64,000 bases of DNA from Calothrix sp. NIES-2100. GTDB taxonomy: Bacteria > Cyanobacteriota > Cyanobacteriia > Cyanobacteriales > Nostocaceae. Positions 35,826 to 44,186 of the stretch are shown here, piece by piece. The notes under the pieces were generated by a model. It was given only the letters and a program-made list of their open reading frames with translations, did not search any database and was not told the origin of the DNA. The stretch spans positions 5,236,145 through 5,300,144 of the forward strand of contig NZ_AP018178.1 in the NCBI RefSeq assembly GCF_002368195.1, written 5' to 3'. The position numbers and the translations under genes are program-made. Position 1 is the stretch's first letter. The number at the start of each line of letters is the position of its first letter.

Positions 35826-36962
35826 TTAAAAATCTACCCCTCGTTTGAGTTCTACACCTTGATTGGCATAGTGCTTATGACAATAAACTTCGGAGTGAAT
35901 GCTAGCTAAATCGAAGTATGAAGGTTGATTTTGGCAGCGCCCGGTGATAATTATTTCCGTATCACGGGGTTTGCGCAGTAAGGCTTGAACAATCGGTTCT
36001 ACAGGGAGTAATTCTAGGTCAACGGTAGGATTGAGTTCATCAAGGATGATAGTTTTATACAATCCAGAGGCGATCGCTGTTTTGGCAATTTCCCAACCCC
36101 TTTCAGCTTCTACGTAGTCTAATTCTTGCCGGGAATTGCGCCAAACGATCGCATCTCGACCACAACGTAGATGATCTACTACTTCCGGATATGATTGTTG
36201 CAAGGCTGCGATCGCTGCATCTTCGGTGTAGCCACTACCACCTTTGAGCCATTGCATAATCAACACGCGGGTAGAACCGGGATGATTTATACCTCTACCT
36301 ATGGCTTGCAAGGCTTTACCTAGAGCACTAGTAGACTTACCTTTTCCTGCACCCGTGTAAATTTCAATACCATCAATCAACAGAGCTTTTGCTGTTGGGT
36401 GGTGTTGCGGTTTCATTTCTGAGTGCAAATCAGCAATATCCAGCAGCTTTTGCGGTGCAGCACGTCCGGTAGCAATAATTTCTAAGTCTTGGGGTTTAGA
36501 TTTGAGTGTCCGCACCACCTCATCAATTGGGAGCAAACCTAAATCTAGAACTGGGTTAATTTCATCTAAAACCACAACTGAATACAAACCAGAGGCGATC
36601 GCACCTTTTGCTACATCCCAACCCCTAGCTGCTTCTACACAGTCAAAAGCCGTGATTTCGTCGGGTCCAAAAAATTCAGCTCTCCCAGTCCGCACCTGGT
36701 CAATTAAATGAGGAAAACCTCGCTGCAAGGCAGCAATTGCCCCATCCTCATCATAATCCCGTTCTGGCCCCTTTAAAAATCGTAATAATAAGACACGATT
36801 TGAATTGCTCGGTGCATTAATTCCCAGGCCAATCGAGCGCAAAACCACTCCTAAAGCCGCTTGGGATTTTCCTTTCCCCGCACCATCGTAAACGTGAATT
36901 TGACCAGTGAGCCGTTCAGGACGCACTTGCGCCGTGCGAATACCGATACCGTTCCTTGTCAT
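35826..36962 (-). CDS. cobO: Cob(I)yrinic acid a,c-diamide adenosyltransferase, tandem duplicated
   Basis: A 378-residue protein made of two copies of the CobO/BtuR/CobA fold in one chain. Each copy has its own intact P-loop (YDGAGKGKSQAALG at about residue 25 and YTGAGKGKSTSALG at about 203). Each also has the RGWDVAKGAIASGLY/RGWEIAKTAIASGLY, VVLDEINPVLDLGLLP/IILDELNPTVDLELLP and IIATGR/IIITGR segments. A single domain is about 190 residues, so this is a head-to-tail gene duplication and fusion. The enzyme attaches the 5'-deoxyadenosyl group to the cobalt of corrinoids. Both ATP sites look functional. Confidence 0.93.
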   Translation of the reverse strand: MTRNGIGIRTAQVRPERLTGQIHVYDGAGKGKSQAALGVVLRSIGLGINAPSNSNRVLLLRFLKGPERDYDEDGAIAALQRGFPHLIDQVRTGRAEFFGPDEITAFDCVEAARGWDVAKGAIASGLYSVVVLDEINPVLDLGLLPIDEVVRTLKSKPQDLEIIATGRAAPQKLLDIADLHSEMKPQHHPTAKALLIDGIEIYTGAGKGKSTSALGKALQAIGRGINHPGSTRVLIMQWLKGGSGYTEDAAIAALQQSYPEVVDHLRCGRDAIVWRNSRQELDYVEAERGWEIAKTAIASGLYKTIILDELNPTVDLELLPVEPIVQALLRKPRDTEIIITGRCQNQPSYFDLASIHSEVYCHKHYANQGVELKRGVDF

Positions 36963-36989
36963 CTCTAGAAAATCCGTATTTTAGCAGTT

Positions 36990-37030
36990 TTTGACATCCT
37001 CCCCACTGTAGAGGGTGGGGGATTCCCCTG
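36990..37030. mobile_element. IS200/IS605-like end fragment
   Basis: TTTGACATCCTCCCCAC...GTGGGGGATTC with a CCCCAC/GTGGGG hairpin (37001-37006 and 37015-37020). This arrangement, TTGACATCCTCCCC hairpin GGGGATTC, is typical of the subterminal ends of IS200/IS605-family elements and their palindrome-associated derivatives in cyanobacteria. No transposase or TnpB gene is present, so it is a remnant or a miniature copy. Confidence 0.45.
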
Positions 37031-37166
37031 TTATAGGTGAATAACACAAGTAGCAGAATAGTGGCACACCAATACGCTAAACAGCCAGAACAATGAGATA
37101 ATTTCCCCCATCACCGTGGCTATGCCAGTTATACTCTCTAAAGTTAACCCGTACAGTTGAACCTTT

Positions 37167-37718
37167 ATGTTTGATCTGTTTGAAAATTGGACACTTCCCC
37201 AGGTTTTGCCCGTAGGTGCAGTTTTATTTGATTTGTTATTTATACTTATGGCTATCTCTATTGAAGCATATTGTTTCAATAGTAGATTAAATTTTGACAA
37301 AAAGACTAGCATTTTTTATGCCATTTCTATTAACCTCTTTTCCAGCATAATTGGTTGGGTAGTATTTTTCCTAATCGAGCCAGTATTGCCAATACAGTTG
37401 AAGTCAGAATTAATTAATTTTGTCTTTTTCAATAGTTTGAAATTTTCTAATACGCAAACAGTAGTCATTTTGATGGCTTTTATTATTTTCTTTGGCACAT
37501 TCATCGTGAAACTATTTCTTCTGAGAATATTTTCCCTCGTATTAAATGAAAATATAGGTAAAAAATCAGAAGATGACCCACCAACTACTGACCGTTATAA
37601 ATGGCGAAATCTGAACCGAAATAAATTAATCAGTAATCGGTTGGTGTCTACTATGTTAATTGCTAATTCTTTGAGCTATAGTGCCATAACTCTTGTGTTA
37701 TTGTTCCGAAGGAAATAA
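37167..37718 (+). CDS. fraC: Filament integrity protein FraC
   Basis: A 183-residue membrane protein with about three or four hydrophobic segments (GAVLFDLLFILMAISIEAYCF, LFSSIIGWVVFFLIEPV, TVVILMAFIIFFGTFIVKLF and a C-terminal one). Its size (about 179 residues in Anabaena), hydrophobic pattern, and position ahead of fraD- and fraE-like genes identify it. In Anabaena, FraC sits at cell septa and is needed for long filaments and for cell-to-cell exchange. The identification rests on synteny as much as sequence. Confidence 0.85.
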   Translation: MFDLFENWTLPQVLPVGAVLFDLLFILMAISIEAYCFNSRLNFDKKTSIFYAISINLFSSIIGWVVFFLIEPVLPIQLKSELINFVFFNSLKFSNTQTVVILMAFIIFFGTFIVKLFLLRIFSLVLNENIGKKSEDDPPTTDRYKWRNLNRNKLISNRLVSTMLIANSLSYSAITLVLLFRRK

Positions 37719-37787
37719 CAGTATTTTCAATAATTTGCCTAAAAAATGGCATAGCGATCGCTAAATGATATAGAGGTGCAAGCAAGA

Positions 37788-38828
37788 ATGAATACATTAT
37801 TTAAAGACTTATTGGGCTTAACAGGCTTTGTTTCCGATATTTATGCAGGAATTAAAAAGTTCTTTGTCCCAGATAGAGCTTATTCCTGGCAGACGTTAAT
37901 CTATTTAAGCCTTTTTTCTTGGGCAATATCATCCTTTGCCACTGGTCCGATTAAAGATACAATTGCCTTTTTTGGGTGGTTATTTTTAATCGCGGGTACA
38001 GCTTGGTATACTACTGATGATCCAGCAAGAATTCCTGGGACTTATATGCCAGTAGGGGCAGTAATAACTGGATTTTTAGTTAGTGTTTTTGCCTTTGGAC
38101 AACAGGCGAATGGAATTACATCGGGTACAATCGTTTTTTGGCCGACATTTTCGGCATTAATTACCGCCATACCAGAGTTCTTTGAAGGAAGTGGTACTGA
38201 TTACAAAACTCAACTTCCTAAACCTGAAGATCGCCAAAAAATTGTAGTATTAGTTGCCAGCTCTATGCTTCTGAGTTGCTGGATTCAGTTTTACTTTGTG
38301 GTAAATAATTGGATAGCAGAATATCCTAGTTTGCTGTCAGATAATTTCCAACGTAGTACCTTTGTTATTAGAACAGAGCCACCAGTTAAGGTTTCGCCAA
38401 ACGGTGCTGTAATATTGAAAGAACTGCAACCAAAATTAGAACAAGCAATAGATAAACAGTCTTGGGCGCAAGTAGAAAGATGGCTACAAAATGCCAATGC
38501 TAATCTCGCAAACCTGAGCCAGAAAATATTGCAAGACAAACGTCTTCGGGAAAAAGACGAGAAGAATTTATGGCGGATTGAACCGCGAATTACCAATCCT
38601 AATCCTAGGAAGAAAGACGAGTATAACCTAGATATACTAAGTATCTGGACTGGCCCGAGTTCCGACCCACGAGGGTATTATTTGAAAAAGTCTTGTCAGA
38701 TTCGCCCAATTGCACAATCTCCAAACAAATCAACTGCTCAAAAGCCAGATCAAACTTCCCTGACTGCGGAAATTGAGTGTAGTCCTGTTAGTAAACCCAT
38801 TATTGGTTTACCTCCCGCGCAACGCTGA
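37788..38828 (+). CDS. fraD: Filament integrity / septal junction protein FraD
   Basis: A 346-residue protein. The N-terminal half has about five membrane helices (LIYLSLFSWAISSFATG, FFGWLFLIAGTAWYT, VGAVITGFLVSVFAFG, FWPTFSALITAIP, VLVASSMLLSCWIQFYFVV). The C-terminal half is a periplasmic, partly coiled-coil domain (about residues 185-346). Anabaena FraD (about 343 residues) has the same plan and is a component of septal junctions. I chose ATG 37788 rather than GTG 37776. It follows fraC after 69 bases that include an HIP1 octamer. Confidence 0.88.
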   Translation: MNTLFKDLLGLTGFVSDIYAGIKKFFVPDRAYSWQTLIYLSLFSWAISSFATGPIKDTIAFFGWLFLIAGTAWYTTDDPARIPGTYMPVGAVITGFLVSVFAFGQQANGITSGTIVFWPTFSALITAIPEFFEGSGTDYKTQLPKPEDRQKIVVLVASSMLLSCWIQFYFVVNNWIAEYPSLLSDNFQRSTFVIRTEPPVKVSPNGAVILKELQPKLEQAIDKQSWAQVERWLQNANANLANLSQKILQDKRLREKDEKNLWRIEPRITNPNPRKKDEYNLDILSIWTGPSSDPRGYYLKKSCQIRPIAQSPNKSTAQKPDQTSLTAEIECSPVSKPIIGLPPAQR

Positions 38829-38938
38829 AGATGCTTTGCTTCCCATGAATCTAACCTGCTGCTTGTCTCTCACCGAGAATTTCGGTAGAGACAAAATTTA
38901 ATTCTTTATTTAAAATTTGGGCGTAGATGTTTTTTGCG

Positions 38939-39076
38939 CAATGGTCATTTGTCATTGGTCATTTGTCCTTGTCTCCCTTGTCTCCCTTGTTTCCCTCATC
39001 CCCCTCATCTCCCTCATCTCCCTCATCCCCCTCATCCCTAGCCTCTAGCCCCTAGCCCCTAGCCCCTAGCCCCTAT
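38939..39076. repeat. Four kinds of short tandem repeat between fraD and fraE
   Basis: In order: GTCATTT/GTCATTG heptamers, CTCCCTTGT 9-mers, CTCCCTCAT/CCCCCTCAT 9-mers (about 38995-39040), and TAGCCCC heptamers up to the fraE start. The 9-mers are the complement of the GATGAGGGG repeat that is translated inside the gene at 43312-44184. Confidence 0.9.
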
Positions 39077-39078
39077 TT

Positions 39079-39861
39079 ATGATGAATTTCAGCAGAATTT
39101 TGGTGATGGCAAGTAATGTATTTCAGGAAGTGATCCGCGATCGCATTTTATATATTATCGGTTTTTATACGCTGATACTTGCCGCTGCTATACGCATACT
39201 TCCGGAAATAGCAGCCAGTAGCGAAAACAAAATATTCTTAGACTTTGGTATAGTCTTAATGAGTGTCATCGCCTTAATAGTGGCGGTGTTTATTGGCACT
39301 GGACTAGTTAACAAAGAAATTGAAAAACGCACTATTTTGGTATTGATTGCCAAACCCATCAGTCGCAGTGAGTTTATCACGGGTAAATACTTCGGTTTAT
39401 CGGCTGTGCTAGCTGTACTCATCACCATTATGACGGTGATTTATTTAGGATTTTTACAAGTAGCACACGTTCCTCATGGGACAGCTAGTATTTTGATTGC
39501 CATCGTTTTTTTATTCCTACAGATATCCTTAATCAATGCTTTGGCTATTAGTTTTGGTTCATTTACCAGTTCCTTGTTGGCGGTAATTTTAACCTTTGCT
39601 GTCTATTTAATGGGCAATATCTCTCAAGATTTATTAAAATTTGGTCGTCTTAGCCGTAACCCAGGTATTGAACACCTGACTCAAGCTTTGTATTTAATAT
39701 TGCCCGATTTATCGAGATTAGATTTGAAAAATCATGCTGTTTATGGTCTGCAAGCCCTACCTAGCCCAACAGCAATGATGGCTAACGCTGGCTATGGCTT
39801 GCTTTACAGTTCCATGCTGCTAGCGATCGCTATCTTGATATTCTCACGCCGGGAGTTTTAA
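39079..39861 (+). CDS. fraE: FraE, ABC-2-type membrane protein
   Basis: A 260-residue ABC-2 permease-type protein with six hydrophobic segments (first IIGFYTLILAAAIRIL, last LLYSSMLLAIAILIF). Anabaena FraE is about 261 residues and is needed for filament integrity and heterocyst maturation. The match in length, fold and position after fraC-fraD makes the call strong. Its start is at the end of the TAGCCCC repeat, with no evident ribosome-binding site. The 250-base repeat-filled gap before it suggests weaker coupling to fraD than in a tight operon. Confidence 0.9.
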   Translation: MMNFSRILVMASNVFQEVIRDRILYIIGFYTLILAAAIRILPEIAASSENKIFLDFGIVLMSVIALIVAVFIGTGLVNKEIEKRTILVLIAKPISRSEFITGKYFGLSAVLAVLITIMTVIYLGFLQVAHVPHGTASILIAIVFLFLQISLINALAISFGSFTSSLLAVILTFAVYLMGNISQDLLKFGRLSRNPGIEHLTQALYLILPDLSRLDLKNHAVYGLQALPSPTAMMANAGYGLLYSSMLLAIAILIFSRREF

Positions 39862-39870
39862 TCACAGGTT

Positions 39871-39900
39871 TCGTAGTCAGGATTGAAGTCCTGACTACGA
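39871..39900. terminator. Palindrome between fraE and a pentapeptide gene
   Basis: A perfect 12-base stem (TCGTAGTCAGGA against TCCTGACTACGA) with a 6-base loop TTGAAG, 9 bases after the fraE stop codon and between convergent genes. It is also a repeat family: decayed copies are at 3803-3837 and 13973-13985. Confidence 0.6.
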
Positions 39901-39915
39901 ACTGATTTACCCATA

Positions 39916-40521
39916 TTAAATAAATGCTATTTGCGGTTCCTGAATTGTACCGTCGGGCATGATTGTGTCCCGAAGCCTGGTATAAATTATTTTGCTTCCC
40001 CAAAGCTTGGCTTCAGTTAAATTAGCCGATGTTAAGTTTGCCCATGTCAGGTCTGCACCAATTAAATTAGCATCAGTTAAATTTGCTTCCAATAAAATTG
40101 CTCCACATAGCTTTGCGCCAGCAAGATTGGCTCGGACTAATTTCGCTTCAATTAAAGACGCTTCAATTAAAGACGCTTCACTTAGGTCAGCTTCGCCCAA
40201 ATCGACTCCACACAAAGAAGCATACGTAAGATTACTACCACAAAATTGCGATCGCCATAAAACTGCTCCACATAAATTCGCTTGTGTTAAATCAGCATCG
40301 CTTAAATTCGCTTCGCATATAGCGGCTTGCGTCAGATTTGCCTCACGTAGGTTAGCACCAGTGAGGATAGAGCCAGATAAATTTGCACCCCGCAAATCTG
40401 CTCCTAAAAAGTTAACACCACTCAAATCCACTGCTCTCAGGTCGATTCCGCTCAAGTCACATCCGCTGAAATCCCCACTTTGACTTAATATCAAGTCCTG
40501 TTTGTCAGCATAATTTCTCAT
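39916..40521 (-). CDS. Pentapeptide-repeat protein
   Basis: A 201-residue protein that is almost wholly A-D/N-L-x-x pentapeptide repeats (about 32 in a row from residue 18 on: FSGCDLSGIDLRAVDLSG...). These fold into a right-handed quadrilateral beta-helix. There is no signal peptide and no other domain. Such proteins are very common in cyanobacteria and mostly without known function. A cluster of palindromes upstream (40691-40734) could be its promoter or that of rpsB. Confidence 0.92.
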   Translation of the reverse strand: MRNYADKQDLILSQSGDFSGCDLSGIDLRAVDLSGVNFLGADLRGANLSGSILTGANLREANLTQAAICEANLSDADLTQANLCGAVLWRSQFCGSNLTYASLCGVDLGEADLSEASLIEASLIEAKLVRANLAGAKLCGAILLEANLTDANLIGADLTWANLTSANLTEAKLWGSKIIYTRLRDTIMPDGTIQEPQIAFI

Positions 40522-40956
40522 GGTATTACCTCAAGGTGTAAATTATGGCAACAGTCTATTGTGAAAGTTACTGTATATCGAGAGTACACCCCAAAAGTGA
40601 TAATCCGAGTCGTAAATCAATAATAATTTCCGAAAAAATTCGTCAAAAGCGTAAAAACAGGCTTTGAAGCCCTTTTTTAAACAAAAAATGCTGACATAAG
40701 TCAGGGAAATTTGATATATAACAATTTGTTATATAATTTACATACTAAAGTGTATCATTTGTCAAGAAGGCAATAGTTATTTCTCCTGGAGCTTCCTCTG
40801 CTTCCCATGCTGCCTGAGATATTAATTACCGTTCATAGCGGCCCAAATATGCTACCCTAGTATGGCTAATTAATCTCGCACATCCAAGAATTCGGGTGTT
40901 TCCTCATGGGGAAATACGCTTGGGTGGAGGTTTAACCCGAATCGGAGTAACTATAT
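40522..40956. promoter_or_regulatory. Promoter and leader region of rpsB
   Basis: This 435-base divergent gap contains two palindromes, CTGAC-ATAA-GTCAG (40691-40704) and ATATAACAA-T-TTGTTATAT (40716-40734), the latter leading into TATATAAT. A 200-base rpsB leader follows. The leader's 3' end can fold (40890-40942, see next entry). Confidence 0.6.
40890..40947 (+). promoter_or_regulatory. Structured rpsB leader, possible S2 autoregulatory site
   Basis: ATTCGGGT (40890-40897) pairs with ACCCGAAT (40935-40942) and encloses a small TTTCC/GGAAA hairpin (40899-40914). GGAG (40944-40947) sits right after the stem, about 10 bases before the ATG. The stem would hold the ribosome-binding site next to a closed structure, a layout fit for feedback by S2 protein. 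The role is inferred. Confidence 0.45.
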
Positions 40957-41748
40957 ATGCCAGTTGTTTCATTGGCTCAGATGATGGAGTCAGGAGTTCA
41001 CTTTGGTCATCAGACCAGGCGTTGGAACCCAAAAATGTCTCCATACATTTATACTTCCCGCAATGGTGTACACATTATCGACTTGGTGCAAACTGCCCAG
41101 TTGATGGAAGATGCGTATGCTTATATGCGTACACAAGCAGAACAAGGGAAAAAATTCCTGTTTGTCGGTACTAAGCGGCAAGCAGCAGGAATTATTGCTC
41201 AAGAAGCCAGTCGTTGCGGTTCCCACTACATTAACCAGCGTTGGTTGGGTGGAATGCTGACTAACTGGACAACTATCAAAACCAGGGTAGACCGCCTCAA
41301 AGATTTGGAACGCCGGGAAGAAACCGGAGCATTGGACTTGTTGCCGAAAAAAGAAGCCTCAATGTTACGCCGGGAGATGGCGAAGCTACAAAAATATTTG
41401 GGCGGGATTAAAACCATGCGGAAAGTTCCCGATGTGGTGGTGATTGTAGACCAACGGCGGGAGTATAACGCAGTTCAAGAATGTCAAAAACTGGCAATTC
41501 CCATTGTATCGATGCTAGATACAAACTGTGACCCCGATGTAGTAGATATTCCCATCCCGGCAAATGACGACGCTATCAGGTCAATTAAACTGATCGTCGG
41601 CAAATTGGCGGATGCGATTTATGAAGGTCGTCATGGTCAGTTAGAAGCAGAAGAAGATTATGACTATGAAGATGGGGAAGAAGACTATGACTATGAAGAG
41701 ACTGAGTTGTCTGGTACATATGTAAGCGACGACGAAGACGAAGAATAG
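40957..41748 (+). CDS. rpsB: 30S ribosomal protein S2
   Basis: A 263-residue protein with the S2 signatures LAQMMESGVHFGHQTRRWNPKMSPYIY near the N-terminus, FVGTKRQAAGIIAQEA, and IPIVSMLDTNCDPDVVDIPIPANDDAIRSIKLI. The C-terminal 35 residues are an acidic tail (EDYDYEDGEEDYDYEE). tsf follows as in most bacteria, 151 bases downstream. Confidence 0.98.
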   Translation: MPVVSLAQMMESGVHFGHQTRRWNPKMSPYIYTSRNGVHIIDLVQTAQLMEDAYAYMRTQAEQGKKFLFVGTKRQAAGIIAQEASRCGSHYINQRWLGGMLTNWTTIKTRVDRLKDLERREETGALDLLPKKEASMLRREMAKLQKYLGGIKTMRKVPDVVVIVDQRREYNAVQECQKLAIPIVSMLDTNCDPDVVDIPIPANDDAIRSIKLIVGKLADAIYEGRHGQLEAEEDYDYEDGEEDYDYEETELSGTYVSDDEDEE

Positions 41749-41899
41749 GATGAAGGATGAAGTATGAAGGATGAAAACTAAAATTTCAGACTTCATACTT
41801 GACAATTCACCGTTTTTTGATCCCCAGCCCTGAGTAAGATAGAAATACTCAACACCCGTGAGCGATTACAACTCGAGGTCAAGTAGGAATTGAGGCAAC

Positions 41900-42844
41900 A
41901 TGGCGGAAATATCTGCAAAACTCGTCCAAGAGCTACGCCAAAAAACTGGTGCTGGCATGATGGACTGCAAAAAAGCACTAAAAGAAACTGATGGCGACAT
42001 AGAACAAGCCGTAGACTGGTTAAGAAAAAAGAACTTAGTTTCGGCTGGTAAAAAAAGCGATCGCATTGCCGCAGAAGGTCTAGTAGACACCTATATACAG
42101 CCTGGATATCAGGTGGGTGTACTGATAGAAGTCAACTGCCAAACTGATTTTGTTGCCCGTAACGATGCTTTTAAGGCTCTAGTTAAGAACCTGGCAAAGC
42201 AAGCAGCAACTGCTGATAGTGTGGAGTCTTTGTTGGCTCAACCTTATAGTGAAGATCAAAGCTTGACCGTAGAAGATTTCATCAAACAAGTCATTGTTAC
42301 TTTGGGTGAAAATATCCAGGTGCGCCGCTTTGTCAATTTTTCACTAGCAGAAGGCAAATCAGGCATAGTAGACAGCTACATTCACACTGGCGGTCGAGTT
42401 GGTGTGTTAGTTGAGGTAGACTCTGAAACTGATGCAGTAGTTGGCAATGAAGAGTTCCAAAGCTTAGCACGGAACAGCGCCATGCAAGTAGCTGCTTGCC
42501 CTAATGTTGAGTATGTCAGTGTAGGCGAAATCCCCGCTGAAGTTGCTGCCAAAGAAACAGAAATTGAAATGGGGCGGGATGATTTAGCTAACAAGCCACA
42601 GAACATCAAAGAAAAGATTGTTCAAGGACGGATTGAAAAACGTCTCAAGGAATTGGCTTTGCTAGATCAGCCTTTCATTCGCGATCAAAGCATTTCTGTA
42701 GAAGACTTGGTGAAACAAGTTAAGTCTAAAGTAGGGCAAGACATCAAAATTAAACGCTTTGTGCGCTATGTCCTAGGTGAAGGCATTGAAAAGCAAGAAA
42801 GCAACTTTGCTGAGGAAGTCGCTGCACAAATGGGCGCAAAATAA
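41900..42844 (+). CDS. tsf: Elongation factor Ts
   Basis: A 314-residue nucleotide exchange factor for EF-Tu. It starts with the AEISAKLVQELRQKTGAGMMDCKKAL signature and has the second signature EVNCQTDFVARNDAFKAL. It carries two core domains, with a second copy of the QTDFV-like motif (VEVDSETDAVVGNEEFQSL). The tail FVRYVLGEGIEKQESNFAEEV is typical. It is probably co-transcribed with rpsB and ended by the terminator at 42911. Confidence 0.98.
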   Translation: MAEISAKLVQELRQKTGAGMMDCKKALKETDGDIEQAVDWLRKKNLVSAGKKSDRIAAEGLVDTYIQPGYQVGVLIEVNCQTDFVARNDAFKALVKNLAKQAATADSVESLLAQPYSEDQSLTVEDFIKQVIVTLGENIQVRRFVNFSLAEGKSGIVDSYIHTGGRVGVLVEVDSETDAVVGNEEFQSLARNSAMQVAACPNVEYVSVGEIPAEVAAKETEIEMGRDDLANKPQNIKEKIVQGRIEKRLKELALLDQPFIRDQSISVEDLVKQVKSKVGQDIKIKRFVRYVLGEGIEKQESNFAEEVAAQMGAK

Positions 42845-42845
42845 T

Positions 42846-42874
42846 TTAGTCATTTGTCATTTGTCATTTGTCAT
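42846..42874. repeat. GTCATTT heptamer repeats
   Basis: Four TTGTCAT/GTCATTT units directly after the tsf stop codon. Confidence 0.85.
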
Positions 42875-42910
42875 GAGACTAAGGATAAATGACTGATGAT
42901 TTGTTAAAAC

Positions 42911-42950
42911 ACAGGTCAAGCAATTATGCTGACCTGTATTTTATTTTTTA
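42911..42950 (+). terminator. Intrinsic terminator of rpsB-tsf
   Basis: ACAGGTCA (42911-42918) pairs with TGACCTGT (42930-42937), and the stem extends inward past one bulged base. ATTTTATTTTTTAG follows. This is a strong intrinsic terminator 67 bases after tsf. Confidence 0.85.
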
Positions 42951-42970
42951 GTCCTGAGAACTTGGGCGTT

Positions 42971-43164
42971 AGGGACTTACAAAAAATAAATTACCCATAT
43001 TCCGTAGTGCGAGCATCTTGCTCGATGAGTGAACACCACCTCGCGAGACGCTCGCACTACAAATTTATTGGGTATTTAAAAAAATACCCACGGGGGTAGG
43101 GGCACGGCATCGATAAAATATTGGTAATACCGAAAGTTGGATAATTTATTTTTTGGAGTTCCCT
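42971..43164. mobile_element. MITE-like element, copy 2 (nested or double)
   Basis: The ends AGGGACTTACAAAAAATAAA and the complement of the right end AGGGAACTCCAAAAAATAAA agree closely, and both continue into TTAYCC. The 194-base interior holds an 11-base inverted repeat (GTAGTGCGAGC 43004-43014, GCTCGCACTAC 43050-43060). After it comes an internal TTATTGGGTATTT...AAAAATACCCA join that looks like a second element inserted next to the first. A GTAGGGGCACGGCAT fragment follows. It has no coding capacity and lies between tsf and the next gene. Confidence 0.7.
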
Positions 43165-43311
43165 TAAGCTATAAAAACTTGGGTGCTAGGCTGCTATTGC
43201 AGGGAATTTGCTATACTTTCGGAAAAATCTTAAATCCTCGGAATGTTTAATTTATCATAGATTCGTACATTTGTACTATTATTGGGTTTAGGAGGGCAAT
43301 TAATAGAAGAT

Positions 43312-44184
43312 ATGGCTAGAGCAATCGAGCGAATTGATCGGGATATTGTATTGCTGAAAGAAGCGATAAAAGCGATCGCGGCAGAACTACAAAACGCTTA
43401 TGCTATTTATTTCACTCTGTTAGGGCAAGCCGTTCGCCAGCAGTTGATTCTGGCAACCTATCACCTGTGTACCCAAGGTTATCCCGAAAAATTCCTGAGT
43501 TTGTCATTGAATCAACGGCAACATTTGCAACAAGCCATCCGCAAGTTGGGTAAACAGACAGCTGAACATTTGCTGACTATTATTAGTAGTGAGGAATCTC
43601 AGCATGAGGAAGATGAGGGGGATGAGGGGGATGAGGGGGATGAGAGGGATGAGGGGGATAAGGGGGATGAGGGAGATGAGGAAGGTGAAAACAATTCTAA
43701 ATCTCAAATTTCCAATTTAAAACTTACTGACTCTTCTAACCCAATGGAACTAGTAGCATGGCAACAGAGTGTAGAAAAGTTGACACAACATACACTCAAA
43801 AAACTGTCTCATGATGCTAATGCTGTGTTACAAAAAGTCAGTCTTTTACCCAAAAAGATCCCAGAACCGATTTTAGAAATAGCTGCGGCTGCATCAGAAG
43901 CATCTGCCGAAGTTATACCTGGGCCGCCTAACTTATTAAACGTGGTCATTGAAATCGAAAATGAACAGGATGCGGAGGAACCTAGCCTGACAAAAGTTAT
44001 GGCCATTAACCTCCGGCTAGGGGAAATTGAATTTGCTGATGCTAGACTCTCCTCGGCACGCAAACAGATTCGCAACACCCTACTTCAGTTAAATAAACTA
44101 GGACAAGATTATCAAAAAAAGCACCGAGAACGCTCAATTGCCGAAGCTGAAGCTGCTTGGCGTGCGATTTGGGATGATGATTAA
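43312..44184 (+). CDS. Conserved cyanobacterial helical protein with in-frame repeat expansion
   Basis: A 290-residue soluble, strongly helical protein (N-terminus MARAIERIDRDIVLLKEAIKAIAAEL) seen by me as a conserved cyanobacterial gene located before recG, with no known function. Residues about 98-125 are an acidic run of EGD/DEGD repeats encoded by tandem GATGAGGGG 9-mers inserted in frame. The C-terminal 100 residues (INLRLGEIEFADARLSSARKQIRNTLLQLNKLGQDYQKKHRE, ending in AEAAWRAIWDDD) look like the conserved core. I prefer ATG 43312 although the AGGAGG site is about 17 bases away; TTG 43282 is possible. Confidence 0.75.
   Translation: MARAIERIDRDIVLLKEAIKAIAAELQNAYAIYFTLLGQAVRQQLILATYHLCTQGYPEKFLSLSLNQRQHLQQAIRKLGKQTAEHLLTIISSEESQHEEDEGDEGDEGDERDEGDKGDEGDEEGENNSKSQISNLKLTDSSNPMELVAWQQSVEKLTQHTLKKLSHDANAVLQKVSLLPKKIPEPILEIAAAASEASAEVIPGPPNLLNVVIEIENEQDAEEPSLTKVMAINLRLGEIEFADARLSSARKQIRNTLLQLNKLGQDYQKKHRERSIAEAEAAWRAIWDDD
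43606..43686. repeat. GATGAGGGG 9-mer repeat inside a coding region
   Basis: About eight 9-base units (GATGAGGGG, with GAGAGG, GATAAG and GAGATG variants) translated as D-E-G and related triplets. The same 9-mer, complementary, occurs in the fraD-fraE gap at about 38995-39040. Confidence 0.9.
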
Positions 44185-44186
44185 CT

